From: Hyphomicrobiales bacterium
Lineage (GTDB): Bacteria; Pseudomonadota; Alphaproteobacteria; Rhizobiales; Beijerinckiaceae
Direction of reading: 5' to 3'
DNA: 64,000 nucleotides
NCBI GenBank assembly: GCA_930633525.1
Contig: CAKNFP010000001.1
Location: 3,409,501 to 3,473,500 of the forward strand
Part shown: piece by piece, positions 55,783-63,911 of the stretch
Numbering within the stretch: position 1 is the stretch's first letter
Layout: each line of letters opens with the position of its first letter
Made by a program: the position numbers and the translations under genes
The notes under the pieces: generated by a model
Databases searched by the model: none
The model's input: only the letters and a program-made list of their open reading frames with translations
Told to the model about the DNA's origin: nothing

Positions 55783-56022
55783 TCACTTCGACCGCGTTTT
55801 CTCATCCAGATCTTGAAGAAGCTTTAAGAACCGCTCCGGCGTGGCTTCATTCAGCACGTCATCATACAGAGATCGCAATTGTAGCCCAATCTGATCCTGC
55901 ACAGAGTGCTTCTCGCCGTCGCCACCACGTTCAGCCGGTATTGGCGTGTTAGCCGAATGCTCAGGTGCGCTCTTCTCAGCCGGCGCAGTCCGCGCAACTC
56001 GCGGACGTTCCTCCCGGTCCAT
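55783..56022 (-). CDS. NepR-family anti-sigma factor, second copy
   Basis: 79 residues from ATG 56022 (an in-frame ATG sits at 56034). The C-terminal core IGLQLRSLYDDVLNEATPERFLKLLQDLD is the canonical NepR helix pair, closer to the family consensus than the ecfG-linked copy. The N-terminal half is charged and disordered-looking. No sigma factor gene follows; the kinase gene does, 242 bases on. It has an exact EcfG promoter and is divergent from phyR, the usual nepR-phyR arrangement. Confidence 0.9.
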   Translation of the reverse strand: MDREERPRVARTAPAEKSAPEHSANTPIPAERGGDGEKHSVQDQIGLQLRSLYDDVLNEATPERFLKLLQDLDEKTRSK

Positions 56023-56089
56023 CAGCACCTCCACCGCATGTCAACAACCACCCTATTACCAAACCGGGATGAACCCTGGTGCCGAATTA

Positions 56090-56114
56090 AACGCAACGGC
56101 TTCGCAAAGGTTCC
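56090..56114 (-). promoter_or_regulatory. sigma-EcfG promoter of the second nepR
   Basis: On the minus strand GGAAC (56114-56110), 16 bases, CGTT (56093-56090); 68 bases upstream of the start at 56022. Exact match to consensus. Confidence 0.85.
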
Positions 56115-56122
56115 AGATCATC

Positions 56123-56147
56123 GGAACTTCTTAGTGAAAGCAGCGTT
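56123..56147 (+). promoter_or_regulatory. sigma-EcfG promoter of phyR
   Basis: GGAAC (56123-56127), 16 bases, CGTT (56144-56147), 118 bases before the phyR start. Exact match. Its -35 element lies 8 bases from the -35 of the divergent nepR promoter. Confidence 0.85.
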
Positions 56148-56264
56148 CTAAAATCGGATCGCGCGTCATACTACCCCCTCGCGCTAGCACACGCGTTGCC
56201 GTTACACTGGTTTTACGTCTCGTGACTCATGATAAGTCTGAACGCAAGGAAAAAGGGTTCGTTC

Positions 56265-57098
56265 ATGTCCCTCTCTCAGGCGATTGCACCACATCTGCCA
56301 TATCTGCGCCGATTTGCGCGCGCCCTGTCTGGCACCCAAAGTGGTGGTGATGCCTATGCCGTTGCCACGCTGGAAGCCATCATGGCGGATCCGGCGGAGA
56401 TCGACGACGCGCAAGATCTTCGCGTTGCGCTCTTTCGTATTCTATTACGTGTCTGGAACTCGGTCCCCCTCAACGAAACGGCCCACGCCGGCTCTGCCAT
56501 GGACATCGAACCCACCATGGACGCCGAGGCCAATGTCCAGCGCAGGCTCGAGGCGCTTCCTCCGCGGCCCCGTCTCGCCTTCCTTCTCCAGGCAGTGGAA
56601 GGCCTTTCTGTTCAGAGGATCGCCGAGACTCTCAATTGCAGCCAGCAGGAAGTCGCCGGGCTTCTGGAGCAGGCAAGCAAAGACATATCCGATCAACTCG
56701 CCACAGATATCCTGATTATCGAAGATGAGCCCATCATCGCGATGGATCTCGAGGCTCTTGTGGAAAGCCTTGGTCATCGCGTGACCAATATCGCCCGCAC
56801 CCATCGGGAAGCTGTCAGCGCCATCGCGATACAGAAGCCGGGCCTAGTCCTCGCCGATATTCAACTTGCCGACGGCAGCTCCGGGATCGACGCCGTGAAT
56901 GACATCCTCTCGGAAATTGAAATTCCCGTGATTTTTATCACGGCTTACCCCGAGCGGCTGCTGACCGGCCTGCGGCCAGAGCCGACATTCCTCGTCACCA
57001 AGCCCTTCAATGCGGATGCGGTGAAGGCGATCATCAGCCAGGCGCTCTTCTTCGACCGTCGCTCCCATCGCGCCGATGCCATCGCCGCCAATGGATAA
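56265..57098 (+). CDS. phyR: general stress response anti-anti-sigma regulator PhyR
   Basis: 277 residues from ATG 56265; ATG 56229 is in frame but adds a non-family stretch. Residues 1-140 mimic an ECF sigma factor (IAPHLPYLRRFARALSGTQ; LEALPPRPRLAFLLQAVEGLSVQRIAETLNCSQQEV). Residues about 148-265 are a receiver domain with acidic pocket IIEDEPIIAMDLE, phospho-acceptor Asp198 in VLADIQ, and Lys in VTKPFN. On phosphorylation the sigma-like part sequesters NepR and frees EcfG. A 12-bp hairpin follows. Confidence 0.95.
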   Translation: MSLSQAIAPHLPYLRRFARALSGTQSGGDAYAVATLEAIMADPAEIDDAQDLRVALFRILLRVWNSVPLNETAHAGSAMDIEPTMDAEANVQRRLEALPPRPRLAFLLQAVEGLSVQRIAETLNCSQQEVAGLLEQASKDISDQLATDILIIEDEPIIAMDLEALVESLGHRVTNIARTHREAVSAIAIQKPGLVLADIQLADGSSGIDAVNDILSEIEIPVIFITAYPERLLTGLRPEPTFLVTKPFNADAVKAIISQALFFDRRSHRADAIAANG

Positions 57099-57153
57099 GT
57101 AAAGGATGGGTCCGTTTCGCGACGGATGCCTTCCGATCGCTTGCCCTAACAAG

Positions 57154-57182
57154 TTCGCCCCCGGATCAGCTCCGGGGGCGAA
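57154..57182. terminator. terminator downstream of phyR
   Basis: TTCGCCCCCGGA and TCCGGGGGCGAA form a perfect 12-bp stem with a 5-base loop, followed on the plus strand by TGTCTTT. It lies between convergent phyR and the membrane-protein gene at 57254 and could serve both. Confidence 0.75.
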
Positions 57183-57253
57183 TGTCTTTCCGCAGATCGT
57201 TTGGTTGGAAGCCCGGGAAAAGTATAGGAAGCCGCGCTATAACGCGTTCGCAG

Positions 57254-57766
57254 TCACTTCTTCTTCTCGAGAAGGCGTCCCCCGACAAAACCGGCCAAGG
57301 CGGCCACCAGCGTCAGCTGGAACGGGGTCAACGACTTGACGATGTCTTGCGTTCCAAGGAGCGCGAGCTCCTCGGCGGACAGGCCGCTGCTGGGCTGACG
57401 ACCTTGGCCGGCGCCCGGAGTAGCGCCCGGAGTTCCTGCCAGCCCGACCTGGGCGGCAGCTTCCACCCTCACGCCTCGCGACGGCTTCGCGCTGCCCTGC
57501 GCGGACGAACGGCGATTGACGAGCATCCGGACAGCGAGCGCGACCAAGGCGGCGGCGAAAAACACGCCTGCCATGATGGCCGTTGCCTGGATGAAACCAT
57601 AGCGCAGGCTCAGCCAATGCGTTGCCGAGACCATACCGAAGATCAGGGCGATCACCATAAGCAGCACGACCAGCGCCAGCAACACGACATCAATCATCGT
57701 GCGGCGGGCCGCTTCCTGGATCGGTGCAATCGCCCCGGCAGCGAATTGCCTGAGGAGCCCGATCAT
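57254..57766 (-). CDS. phage-holin/DUF1469-like membrane protein
   Basis: 170 residues. Starts with an amphipathic helix (MIGLLRQFAAGAIAPIQEAARR), then two adjacent hydrophobic helices (VVLLALVVLLMVIALIFGMVS and AIMAGVFFAAALVALAVRMLV), a Ser/Gly/Pro-rich linker, and a C-terminal helix ending EKKK. Resembles the holin-superfamily III (DUF1469) proteins that accompany DUF883 genes in alphaproteobacteria. Its ATG overlaps the stop of the DUF883 gene (TAATG), so the two are coupled. No lysis genes are nearby, so a prophage holin is unlikely. Confidence 0.75.
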   Translation of the reverse strand: MIGLLRQFAAGAIAPIQEAARRTMIDVVLLALVVLLMVIALIFGMVSATHWLSLRYGFIQATAIMAGVFFAAALVALAVRMLVNRRSSAQGSAKPSRGVRVEAAAQVGLAGTPGATPGAGQGRQPSSGLSAEELALLGTQDIVKSLTPFQLTLVAALAGFVGGRLLEKKK

Positions 57767-58113
57767 TACTTGCGGCTCAGAAGGCCCAACACCAGGCCGA
57801 TGCCACCAGCGATCAGCACAGCCGTCAGGGGATTACGCTCGATATTCGATTCAAGTTCAGTTGCAGCGTTGCGAACGCCATGTTGCGCGTCCGACGCGAT
57901 TTGGCGTCCAGTACGGGCGACATCGTCGGCAACCGAATTGACCCGGCCGGCGACCGCCTCCGCAGCTCGGCCCACCGATGTCCTCAACTGAGCCGCCGCG
58001 TTATCCGTCTCGCGCTGGACGAGTTGCGCGATGCTATCGGATAGCTGCGTGATATCCTCGCGAAGCTTGGCGATCTCGGCGCCATACTCCCCTTCAGTCG
58101 GCTTGGTGGCCAT
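57766..58113 (-). CDS. DUF883 (ElaB/YqjD-like) membrane-anchored protein
   Basis: 115 residues. A long heptad-like helix (KLREDITQLSDSIAQLVQRETDNAAAQLR) leads to AARTGRQ-like segments and a C-terminal anchor NPLTAVLIAGGIGLVLGLLSRK. The ElaB/YqjD family is inner-membrane, ribosome-associated and stress-induced in E. coli. Its position in a stress locus matches, but I find only a poor EcfG-like element upstream. Coupled by TAATG to the downstream membrane-protein gene. Confidence 0.88.
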   Translation of the reverse strand: MATKPTEGEYGAEIAKLREDITQLSDSIAQLVQRETDNAAAQLRTSVGRAAEAVAGRVNSVADDVARTGRQIASDAQHGVRNAATELESNIERNPLTAVLIAGGIGLVLGLLSRK

Positions 58114-58421
58114 TAGCTACTCCTCAGTAATAATTCATATTCTTATTCGCACGACGCGGGAGATCAACGCCGAAGCGCAAACGTAGTGAAGATCGAGGAG
58201 TTTTCGATTGCTTCACCCGGCGATTGGCGCGACCAACGCAAATCCCACCGCATCGACGCGACCCTCAATCCTGCTGAAGGGCAATCCGCATCGGGACAGA
58301 CGGCGGCTTACGCAGATTGCGCGCCGCCGCCCAAGTCAGTCAGCCTGCCCTGCAGACCGACAGCCCGGGCGCTTTAGCGCATCACATATCCCGAAAATCG
58401 GGCGCCCCTTCGGACCCGGCT
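58114..58421. other. intergenic region between csbD-type and DUF883 genes
   Basis: 308 bases with no gene. It carries the DUF883 promoter region (AT-richer around 58115-58150), and a small CCCGA-AAA-TCGGG hairpin (about 58391-58403) just past the CsbD stop that may end that transcript. No exact EcfG promoter was found in it. Confidence 0.4.
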
Positions 58422-58622
58422 CTAGTGGGTTCTTTTGAGCCAGTCATCGATCTGCCGCTCGGCTTCGTCCTTCGCGACGCCATAGCGCTCTTGCAGCTTT
58501 CCGGCGAGTTCCGTGCGTTTACCCTGCACGACATCCAGATCGTCGTTGGTGAGCTTGCCCCACTGCTGTTGCAAATTCCCCTTGAACTGCTTCCAGTTAC
58601 CTTCAACGCGATCCCAATTCAT
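58422..58622 (-). CDS. CsbD family stress protein
   Basis: 66 residues from ATG 58622, which follows GAGGAG; the frame upstream is not part of the family. Begins MNWDRVEGNWKQFKGNLQQQWGKLTNDDLD, the classical CsbD opening, with GKLQERYGVAKDEAERQIDDWLKR after it. Small soluble proteins of this family are general-stress induced in many bacteria. Here an exact EcfG promoter sits just upstream, so it is a direct regulon member. Biochemical role unknown. Confidence 0.93.
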   Translation of the reverse strand: MNWDRVEGNWKQFKGNLQQQWGKLTNDDLDVVQGKRTELAGKLQERYGVAKDEAERQIDDWLKRTH

Positions 58623-58655
58623 ATCACACTCCTCTATAGTAATGACTATGAGAGG

Positions 58656-58680
58656 AACGAGCTGGGCCTCGGGAAGTTCC
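58656..58680 (-). promoter_or_regulatory. sigma-EcfG promoter of the csbD-like gene
   Basis: On the minus strand GGAAC (58680-58676), 16 bases, CGTT (58659-58656), then 33 bases to the start codon. Exact match to consensus. Confidence 0.85.
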
Positions 58681-58814
58681 ACGCTTTCGTCTCGACGCTA
58701 CCCGACAGTGATACAACTGCGGGTAGGCCCGCGATGACGATAAACACCGCGAACTCCCACCCAGGGGAGACGCTTTGAAACAGTGCGCTCCCCCTCCAGA
58801 CCTTGGAATGACTG

Positions 58815-61583
58815 TCAGCCTCCAGCCGCAGACTTGGCAGGGGGCGCGACGGGCTCACCCTCCGCTGCCATGTCGTCCTTCGTCGCCGCGCCGGCTTTCT
58901 CGGCAACAGGCTTCTTCGTCTTCGTCTGCGCCTCCGCGGAGGCCGCTTTTTTGGGCGACGCCTTGCTCGTCCCGGATTTGGCGGCCGCCTTTGCGGCGGG
59001 CTTCTTCGCGGCAGGCTTCTTGGCCGCTGGCTTCTTAGCGGCAACCTTGCGCCCGCCCTTCTTGCCGCCACCAGCTTCCCGGCGGGCTTTCAGCAATGTG
59101 AGCGCTTCCTCGAGCGTCACCGCGTCGCTCTCGGTGCCCTTGGGCAAGGTCGCATTCGTCTCGCCATCGGTAACATAGGGCCCATAGCGACCGGCCTTGA
59201 CGACAATCGACTTGCCGCTCTCCGGATCATCCCCGAGCGGACGGCCGGGGTCGTTGGAGCCCCTGCGGCCGCCACCCTGCTCCTTGGCGACGATGAGATC
59301 GATGGCCCGGTTGGCACCGATCTCCAGCACGTCATCATCCCGGCCGATATTGGCGTAGGTCTTCTCGTGCTGCACATAGGGACCGAAACGGCCGATATTG
59401 GCCAGGATCGGCTTGCCCGTCTCGGGATGCGTCGCGACTTCTCGCGGCAGGGACAGCAGCTTCAACGCCATCTCGAGGCTCACGGTGTCCGGCGCTGTGC
59501 CCTTCGGCAGGGTCTGGCGCTTGGGCTTCTCCCCCTCTCCCAGTTGCACATAGGGGCCATAGCGGCCGTCACGAAGGGTGACCTCGAGGTCGGTGGCCGG
59601 ATCACGACCAAGCACCTTCGGCCCCCCGCCCGCTTCGCCGGCACCCTCCGCGTCGCCATTGCCTCCGGCCGCGAGCTGGCGGGTATAGCGACATTCCGGA
59701 TAATTCGAGCAGCCGACGAACGAGCCGAACTTGCCGAGCTTGAGCGAGAGCCGGCCCGCGCCGCAGGAGGGGCATAGGCGTGGATCGCCGCCATCGGCGC
59801 GCGCCGGAAAGATATGCGGCCCGAGCTCCTCGTTGAGGGCGTCGAGCACCTCCGTCATGCGCAGGCTCTTGGTCTCATCCACCGCGACGATGAAGTCGCG
59901 CCAGAAATCCCGGAGCACGGCCTTCCAGTCGATCTCGTGGTTGGAGACCTGGTCGAGCTTCTCCTCCAGATCCGCAGTGAAGTCGTATTCCACATAGCGG
60001 CGGAAGAAGCTTTCGAGGAACGCTGTGACGATGCGTCCCTTGTCGTCGGGCACGAGGCGCTTCTTGTCGAGGCTGACATACTCGCGCTCGCGCAGCACCG
60101 CGAGCACGGCAGCATAGGTCGAGGGCCGGCCGATGCCGAGCTCTTCCATACGCTTGACAAGGCTCGCCTCGGTGAAGCGCGGCGGCGGCTCGGTGAAATG
60201 CTGGGTGGCGCGGATCTCGCGCTTTTCCAGGCTCTCGCCGGCCTTCATCGCCGGCAGGCGGCCGCCGTCCTCATCCGCCTCGTCGTCCTTGCCTTCCTGG
60301 TAGAGTTTCAGGAAGCCGTCGAACACCACGACCTGGCCGGTCGCGCGCAGATCGAGCACACGGGCGCCCACCTTGGCCGCGATATCGACGGTGGTGCGCT
60401 CGAAGGTCGCCGATTCCATCTGACTCGCGATGGTTCGGGTCCAGATCAGATCGTAGAGCCGGGCCTGGTCGGCATCGAGATAGCGGCGCACGTCCGCCGG
60501 CAGCCGCGAGAGATCGGTGGGGCGCACCGCCTCGTGCGCCTCCTGGGCGTTCTTGGCCTTCACGCTGTATTTGCGCGGCTGCGCCGGCACATAGCGGTCG
60601 CCGAATTCCTGGCCGATGACGCTGCGCGTCGAGGCGATCGCCTCGGGCGCCATATCGACACCGTCGGTTCGCATATAGGTGATCAGACCAACCGTCTCGC
60701 CGCCGATCTCCACGCCCTCGTAGAGCTTCTGCGCGATCTGCATGGTCCGCGCAGGCGCGAGCCCCAGCTTGCGCGACGCTTCCTGCTGCAGGGTGGACGT
60801 GGTGAACGGTGGCTGCGGATGCCGCTTGGCGGGCTTGGCCTCCACGCTGACGACCTGGAACGTAGCCGCCTCAAGATCGCGTTTGAAAGCTGCCGCTTCC
60901 TCGCCCTTGCCGATGTCGAGCCGGCTTATTTTCTGGCCGTCGGCGCCAACGAGCCGCGCCTCGAAAGTCGCGCCCTGGGTGGTCGCGAGCAAGGCGATCA
61001 GCGACCAGTATTCGCGCGCCACGAAGGTCTCGATCTCACGCTCGCGGTCACAGACCAGCCTGAGCGCCACCGATTGCACCCGCCCCGCCGAGCGGGCGCC
61101 GGGCAGTTTGCGCCACAGCACCGGCGAAAGGGTAAAACCGACGAGGTAGTCGAGCGCCCGGCGCGCGAGATAGGCATCGACCAGCGCCTGGTCGATTTGC
61201 CGGGGATGCGCCATCGCGTCGAGAACAGCATCCTTGGTGATCGCGTTGAAGGTCACGCGCTCGATCGGAATGCCACGCAGAGCTTTTTTTTCACCCAGCG
61301 CCTCAACCACGTGCCAGGAAATAGCCTCTCCCTCGCGATCGGGGTCGGTGGCGAGGATCAGCTTGTCAGCCCCTTTCACCGCGCGGATAATCTCCGACAT
61401 GCGCTTGGCGCCGCGGTCCTCCAGCTCCCAGATCATCGCGAAATCGGCATCGGGATCAACCGAGCCGTCCTTGGCCGGCAGATCGCGGATATGCCCAAAG
61501 GATGCCAGAACCTCGTAGCCACTACCCAGATACTTATTGATTGTCTTGGCTTTGGCCGGAGATTCGACGACAACGACCTTCAT
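58815..61583 (-). CDS. topA: DNA topoisomerase I
   Basis: 922 residues. Toprim domain at the start (VVVESPAKAKTINKYLG; TDPDREGEAISWH with the metal acids), active-site Tyr303 in LITYMRTDGVDM, ARSAGRVQSVALRL, a C-terminal zinc ribbon (LCPSCGAGRL...GCSNYPECRYT), and further topoisomerase C-terminal repeats each with GRYGPYV/GRFGPYV. The last 70 or so residues are Lys/Ala-rich (KKPAAKKPAAKK type), typical of alphaproteobacterial TopA and likely DNA-binding. Relaxes negative supercoils in the cytoplasm. Confidence 0.97.
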   Translation of the reverse strand: MKVVVVESPAKAKTINKYLGSGYEVLASFGHIRDLPAKDGSVDPDADFAMIWELEDRGAKRMSEIIRAVKGADKLILATDPDREGEAISWHVVEALGEKKALRGIPIERVTFNAITKDAVLDAMAHPRQIDQALVDAYLARRALDYLVGFTLSPVLWRKLPGARSAGRVQSVALRLVCDREREIETFVAREYWSLIALLATTQGATFEARLVGADGQKISRLDIGKGEEAAAFKRDLEAATFQVVSVEAKPAKRHPQPPFTTSTLQQEASRKLGLAPARTMQIAQKLYEGVEIGGETVGLITYMRTDGVDMAPEAIASTRSVIGQEFGDRYVPAQPRKYSVKAKNAQEAHEAVRPTDLSRLPADVRRYLDADQARLYDLIWTRTIASQMESATFERTTVDIAAKVGARVLDLRATGQVVVFDGFLKLYQEGKDDEADEDGGRLPAMKAGESLEKREIRATQHFTEPPPRFTEASLVKRMEELGIGRPSTYAAVLAVLREREYVSLDKKRLVPDDKGRIVTAFLESFFRRYVEYDFTADLEEKLDQVSNHEIDWKAVLRDFWRDFIVAVDETKSLRMTEVLDALNEELGPHIFPARADGGDPRLCPSCGAGRLSLKLGKFGSFVGCSNYPECRYTRQLAAGGNGDAEGAGEAGGGPKVLGRDPATDLEVTLRDGRYGPYVQLGEGEKPKRQTLPKGTAPDTVSLEMALKLLSLPREVATHPETGKPILANIGRFGPYVQHEKTYANIGRDDDVLEIGANRAIDLIVAKEQGGGRRGSNDPGRPLGDDPESGKSIVVKAGRYGPYVTDGETNATLPKGTESDAVTLEEALTLLKARREAGGGKKGGRKVAAKKPAAKKPAAKKPAAKAAAKSGTSKASPKKAASAEAQTKTKKPVAEKAGAATKDDMAAEGEPVAPPAKSAAGG

Positions 61584-61941
61584 GAATAAGAGTCCTTGGC
61601 AAAGACAGGATTTTGAAACGCGACCCGGCAGGGACTGGACAGCGATGGGTCCTAAGTGGGTGAAACAGTCCTACAAGTCAAATTCCGCGGAAACGCGTCA
61701 GATCAAAAAAACTGCAAAAAGGTTGGCGGAACGCACGCCGTCCCCTCTTACAAACACATGCGGCATCCCCTTGGCATACTTATCAAGCGGCGTCGCTGTC
61801 GCACAATGCGGCCATGCCCTCCATATTCACACGGCGATGGAATGCTCCTCGCCCTGCTAGGCCGAAGCTGCACGGCATTGACGTAGCCCGCCTCGCCACT
61901 ACCCTGAGACCCCACACGCACTCCTGAGGGAACCACGGTCC
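61584..61941. other. divergent promoter region between topA and sulfite oxidase gene
   Basis: 358 bases without a supported gene. A patch around 61700-61725 is A-rich (CAAAAAAACTGCAAAAAGG-like). No palindrome of note and no EcfG motif were found. Confidence 0.4.
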
Positions 61942-63051
61942 ATGGCAGACAGCAAGCAGCCCGCGCCGATCGTCCGGCAACAGTCGCCGCTGAATGTCGA
62001 GTACCCCTTCTCCAGATTATCAGACTGGCTGATCCCCAGTGATCAGTTCTACATCCGAAACCACTTCCGCATGCCGGGATTGGCCGCGACAGACTGGCGC
62101 CTCGCCGTTACAGGGGCGGTCGACACGCCGCTTTCGCTCGATCTCGATGCGCTGAAGGCCTTGCCGAAGGCGGAATTCGCAGCCGTCATGGAATGCGCGG
62201 GCAACGGCCGCGTCTTCTATGAACCCGCCAGGGAGGGGCTGCAATGGCAGGACGGCGCCGTAGGCAACGCGCTCTGGTCCGGTGTGCTGCTGCGTGATGT
62301 GCTGGCTCTTGCCGGCGTCCGGAGGAGTGCGGTCGAGGTCGTACTGGTCGGCGCGGATCGCGGGCTGGTCGACGCCGGCAAGAAGACCGCGTCACCCGGA
62401 GAGATCGCTTTCGCGCGCAGCCTGCCCGTCACCAAGGCCCTGTCAGACAGCGCGCTCCTTGCCTATGCCATGAACAACGAACCGCTCATGCCCGAACACG
62501 GCTTCCCGCTGCGGGCGGCGGTCGGCGGCTGGTATGGAATGGCCTGGATCAAGTGGCTGGTCGAGATCCGCGTGGTCGAGCAACCCTTCACCGGCTACTG
62601 GCAGACGCGAGACTATATCCAATGGGATCGGACGCTCGGCGAGCCCATGGTCGCGCCGCTGACGACGATGAACGTCAAGTCGCAGATCGCCCAGCCCGTC
62701 AATGGCGCCGTCGTGGAAGCCGGCCGCCCCCTGCGCATCCATGGCGCGGCCTGGGCGGGTGAGGCTGGCCTCGGCCTCGTCGAGGTCGCCACCGGCGAAC
62801 ATGCGCCCTGGCAGGACGCGACCCTGCTAGGTCCGGCCTCGCCGCATGGCTGGCGCCTGTGGGAATACACATGGACGCCGCCTGCCCCTGGCCGCTACCA
62901 TCTCAAGTCCCGCGCCACGGACGCCCTCGGCAACCGCCAACCTGAAACACCGCAGCCGGACCGCGAGAGCTATGCGGCCAATTGGGTCATTCCGGTCGTC
63001 GTCGAAGCGACGGCCGGCCCCGAAGAGCCGGCCGACAATTTCGTGATATGA
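61942..63051 (+). CDS. sulfite oxidase family molybdopterin oxidoreductase
   Basis: 369 residues. Moco domain with the molybdenum-ligand Cys85 in VMECAGNGR, and GKKTASPGEIAFARSLPVTKAL. Then FPLRAAVGGWYGMAWIKWLVEI leads into the Ig-like dimerisation domain (LRIHGAAWAGEAGLGLVEV; GWRLWEYTWTPPAPGRYHL). No signal peptide is visible, unlike the Tat-exported SorA/SorT enzymes, and no cytochrome b5 domain or cytochrome gene adjoins. It may be cytoplasmic with an unknown electron acceptor, or act on another substrate. Confidence 0.9.
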   Translation: MADSKQPAPIVRQQSPLNVEYPFSRLSDWLIPSDQFYIRNHFRMPGLAATDWRLAVTGAVDTPLSLDLDALKALPKAEFAAVMECAGNGRVFYEPAREGLQWQDGAVGNALWSGVLLRDVLALAGVRRSAVEVVLVGADRGLVDAGKKTASPGEIAFARSLPVTKALSDSALLAYAMNNEPLMPEHGFPLRAAVGGWYGMAWIKWLVEIRVVEQPFTGYWQTRDYIQWDRTLGEPMVAPLTTMNVKSQIAQPVNGAVVEAGRPLRIHGAAWAGEAGLGLVEVATGEHAPWQDATLLGPASPHGWRLWEYTWTPPAPGRYHLKSRATDALGNRQPETPQPDRESYAANWVIPVVVEATAGPEEPADNFVI

Positions 63052-63119
63052 GGGTGAGGCCGCGCCGACGGTGTTTTGCCGCGCTGGCCTACCCGTGAGA
63101 AGCCTGCGCGGCTGCTGGC

Positions 63120-63911
63120 CTACATGGTGGATGTCGTTCCGGCCTTGGGCGGCGCCACCAACGAGAACACCACGCCCTGGGGATCGAGCGCCTGGATGAT
63201 CCAGGCGCCGCCGGGCACCTCCATTGGCCCGTTGATGACCTGTCCGCCACCAGCCTTGACCCTGTCGACGGCCGCGTCGATGTCTTCGACATTGAAATAG
63301 AAGGTCCAGAAGGGAGAGGGAACAGCCGGTGGCTTGTCCATCATCCCTCCGACGGCATGGCTGCCATAGGCAAAGAGCTGGTATATGCCCATCGCCCCCA
63401 TATCGAGACTCTCGTCCTTCGTCCAGCCGAACAGGCCGGAATAGAACGCGAGCGCCGCCTTATGATCGGTCGTCAGCAACTCATGCCAGCCGACATGGCC
63501 GTTGGCGCCCGGCGCCGCATCGGGCTGTTCCTCCCCCTGGCCCTTGAACAGGGTGAAAACCGCGCCCTGGGGATCCGCGACAACGGCGAAGCGCCCGACT
63601 TCGGGAATGTCCTCCGGCGCGCGGTAGATCTTGCCGCCAGCCTTCGCGACGGCATCCGCCTTGGCATCGACGTCCTCGACGCCGATGTAGCCCATCCACC
63701 CCGGCTTGGCGCCGGCATCGCAAGCCGCCTGCGGCAAGGTCATCAAGCCGCCAATGGGCAGCTCTCCGGCATGCAGGATGGTGTATGCGAAATCGACCAT
63801 GCCGGAATCCTGCATCGTCCAGCCGACGACGTTCTTATAAAACGTCTCCGCAGCCGCCTTGTCGCTGGTGGCCAACTCATACCAGACGAACTTGCCCTTT
63901 GAACCCGCCAT
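63120..63911 (-). CDS. VOC (glyoxalase/bleomycin-resistance) superfamily protein
   Basis: 263 residues from ATG 63911 (GGGAGGAC upstream); an in-frame ATG at 63998 would add a non-family stretch. Two VOC modules in tandem: FVWYELATSDKAAAETFYKNVVGW then ADPQGAVFTLFKGQ, and GWHELLTTDHKAALAFYSGLFGWTKDE then LDPQGVVFSLVAPP. The repeated FY...GW and DPQG-hVF blocks are typical of the family annotated as VOC or glyoxalase-like. Ligand and activity unknown. Confidence 0.88.
   Translation of the reverse strand: MAGSKGKFVWYELATSDKAAAETFYKNVVGWTMQDSGMVDFAYTILHAGELPIGGLMTLPQAACDAGAKPGWMGYIGVEDVDAKADAVAKAGGKIYRAPEDIPEVGRFAVVADPQGAVFTLFKGQGEEQPDAAPGANGHVGWHELLTTDHKAALAFYSGLFGWTKDESLDMGAMGIYQLFAYGSHAVGGMMDKPPAVPSPFWTFYFNVEDIDAAVDRVKAGGGQVINGPMEVPGGAWIIQALDPQGVVFSLVAPPKAGTTSTM

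Noticed and set aside
57254..57766. Prophage holin
   Set aside because: Holin-like topology, but coupled to a DUF883 gene in a stress locus and no lysis, capsid or integrase genes are nearby.
58179..58204. EcfG-like promoter upstream of the DUF883 gene
   Set aside because: The -10 CGTT and spacing fit, but the -35 reads AAAAC with two mismatches to GGAAC.
59814..61589. 591-codon plus-strand frame
   Set aside because: Lies wholly antisense to topA and has no recognisable domain.
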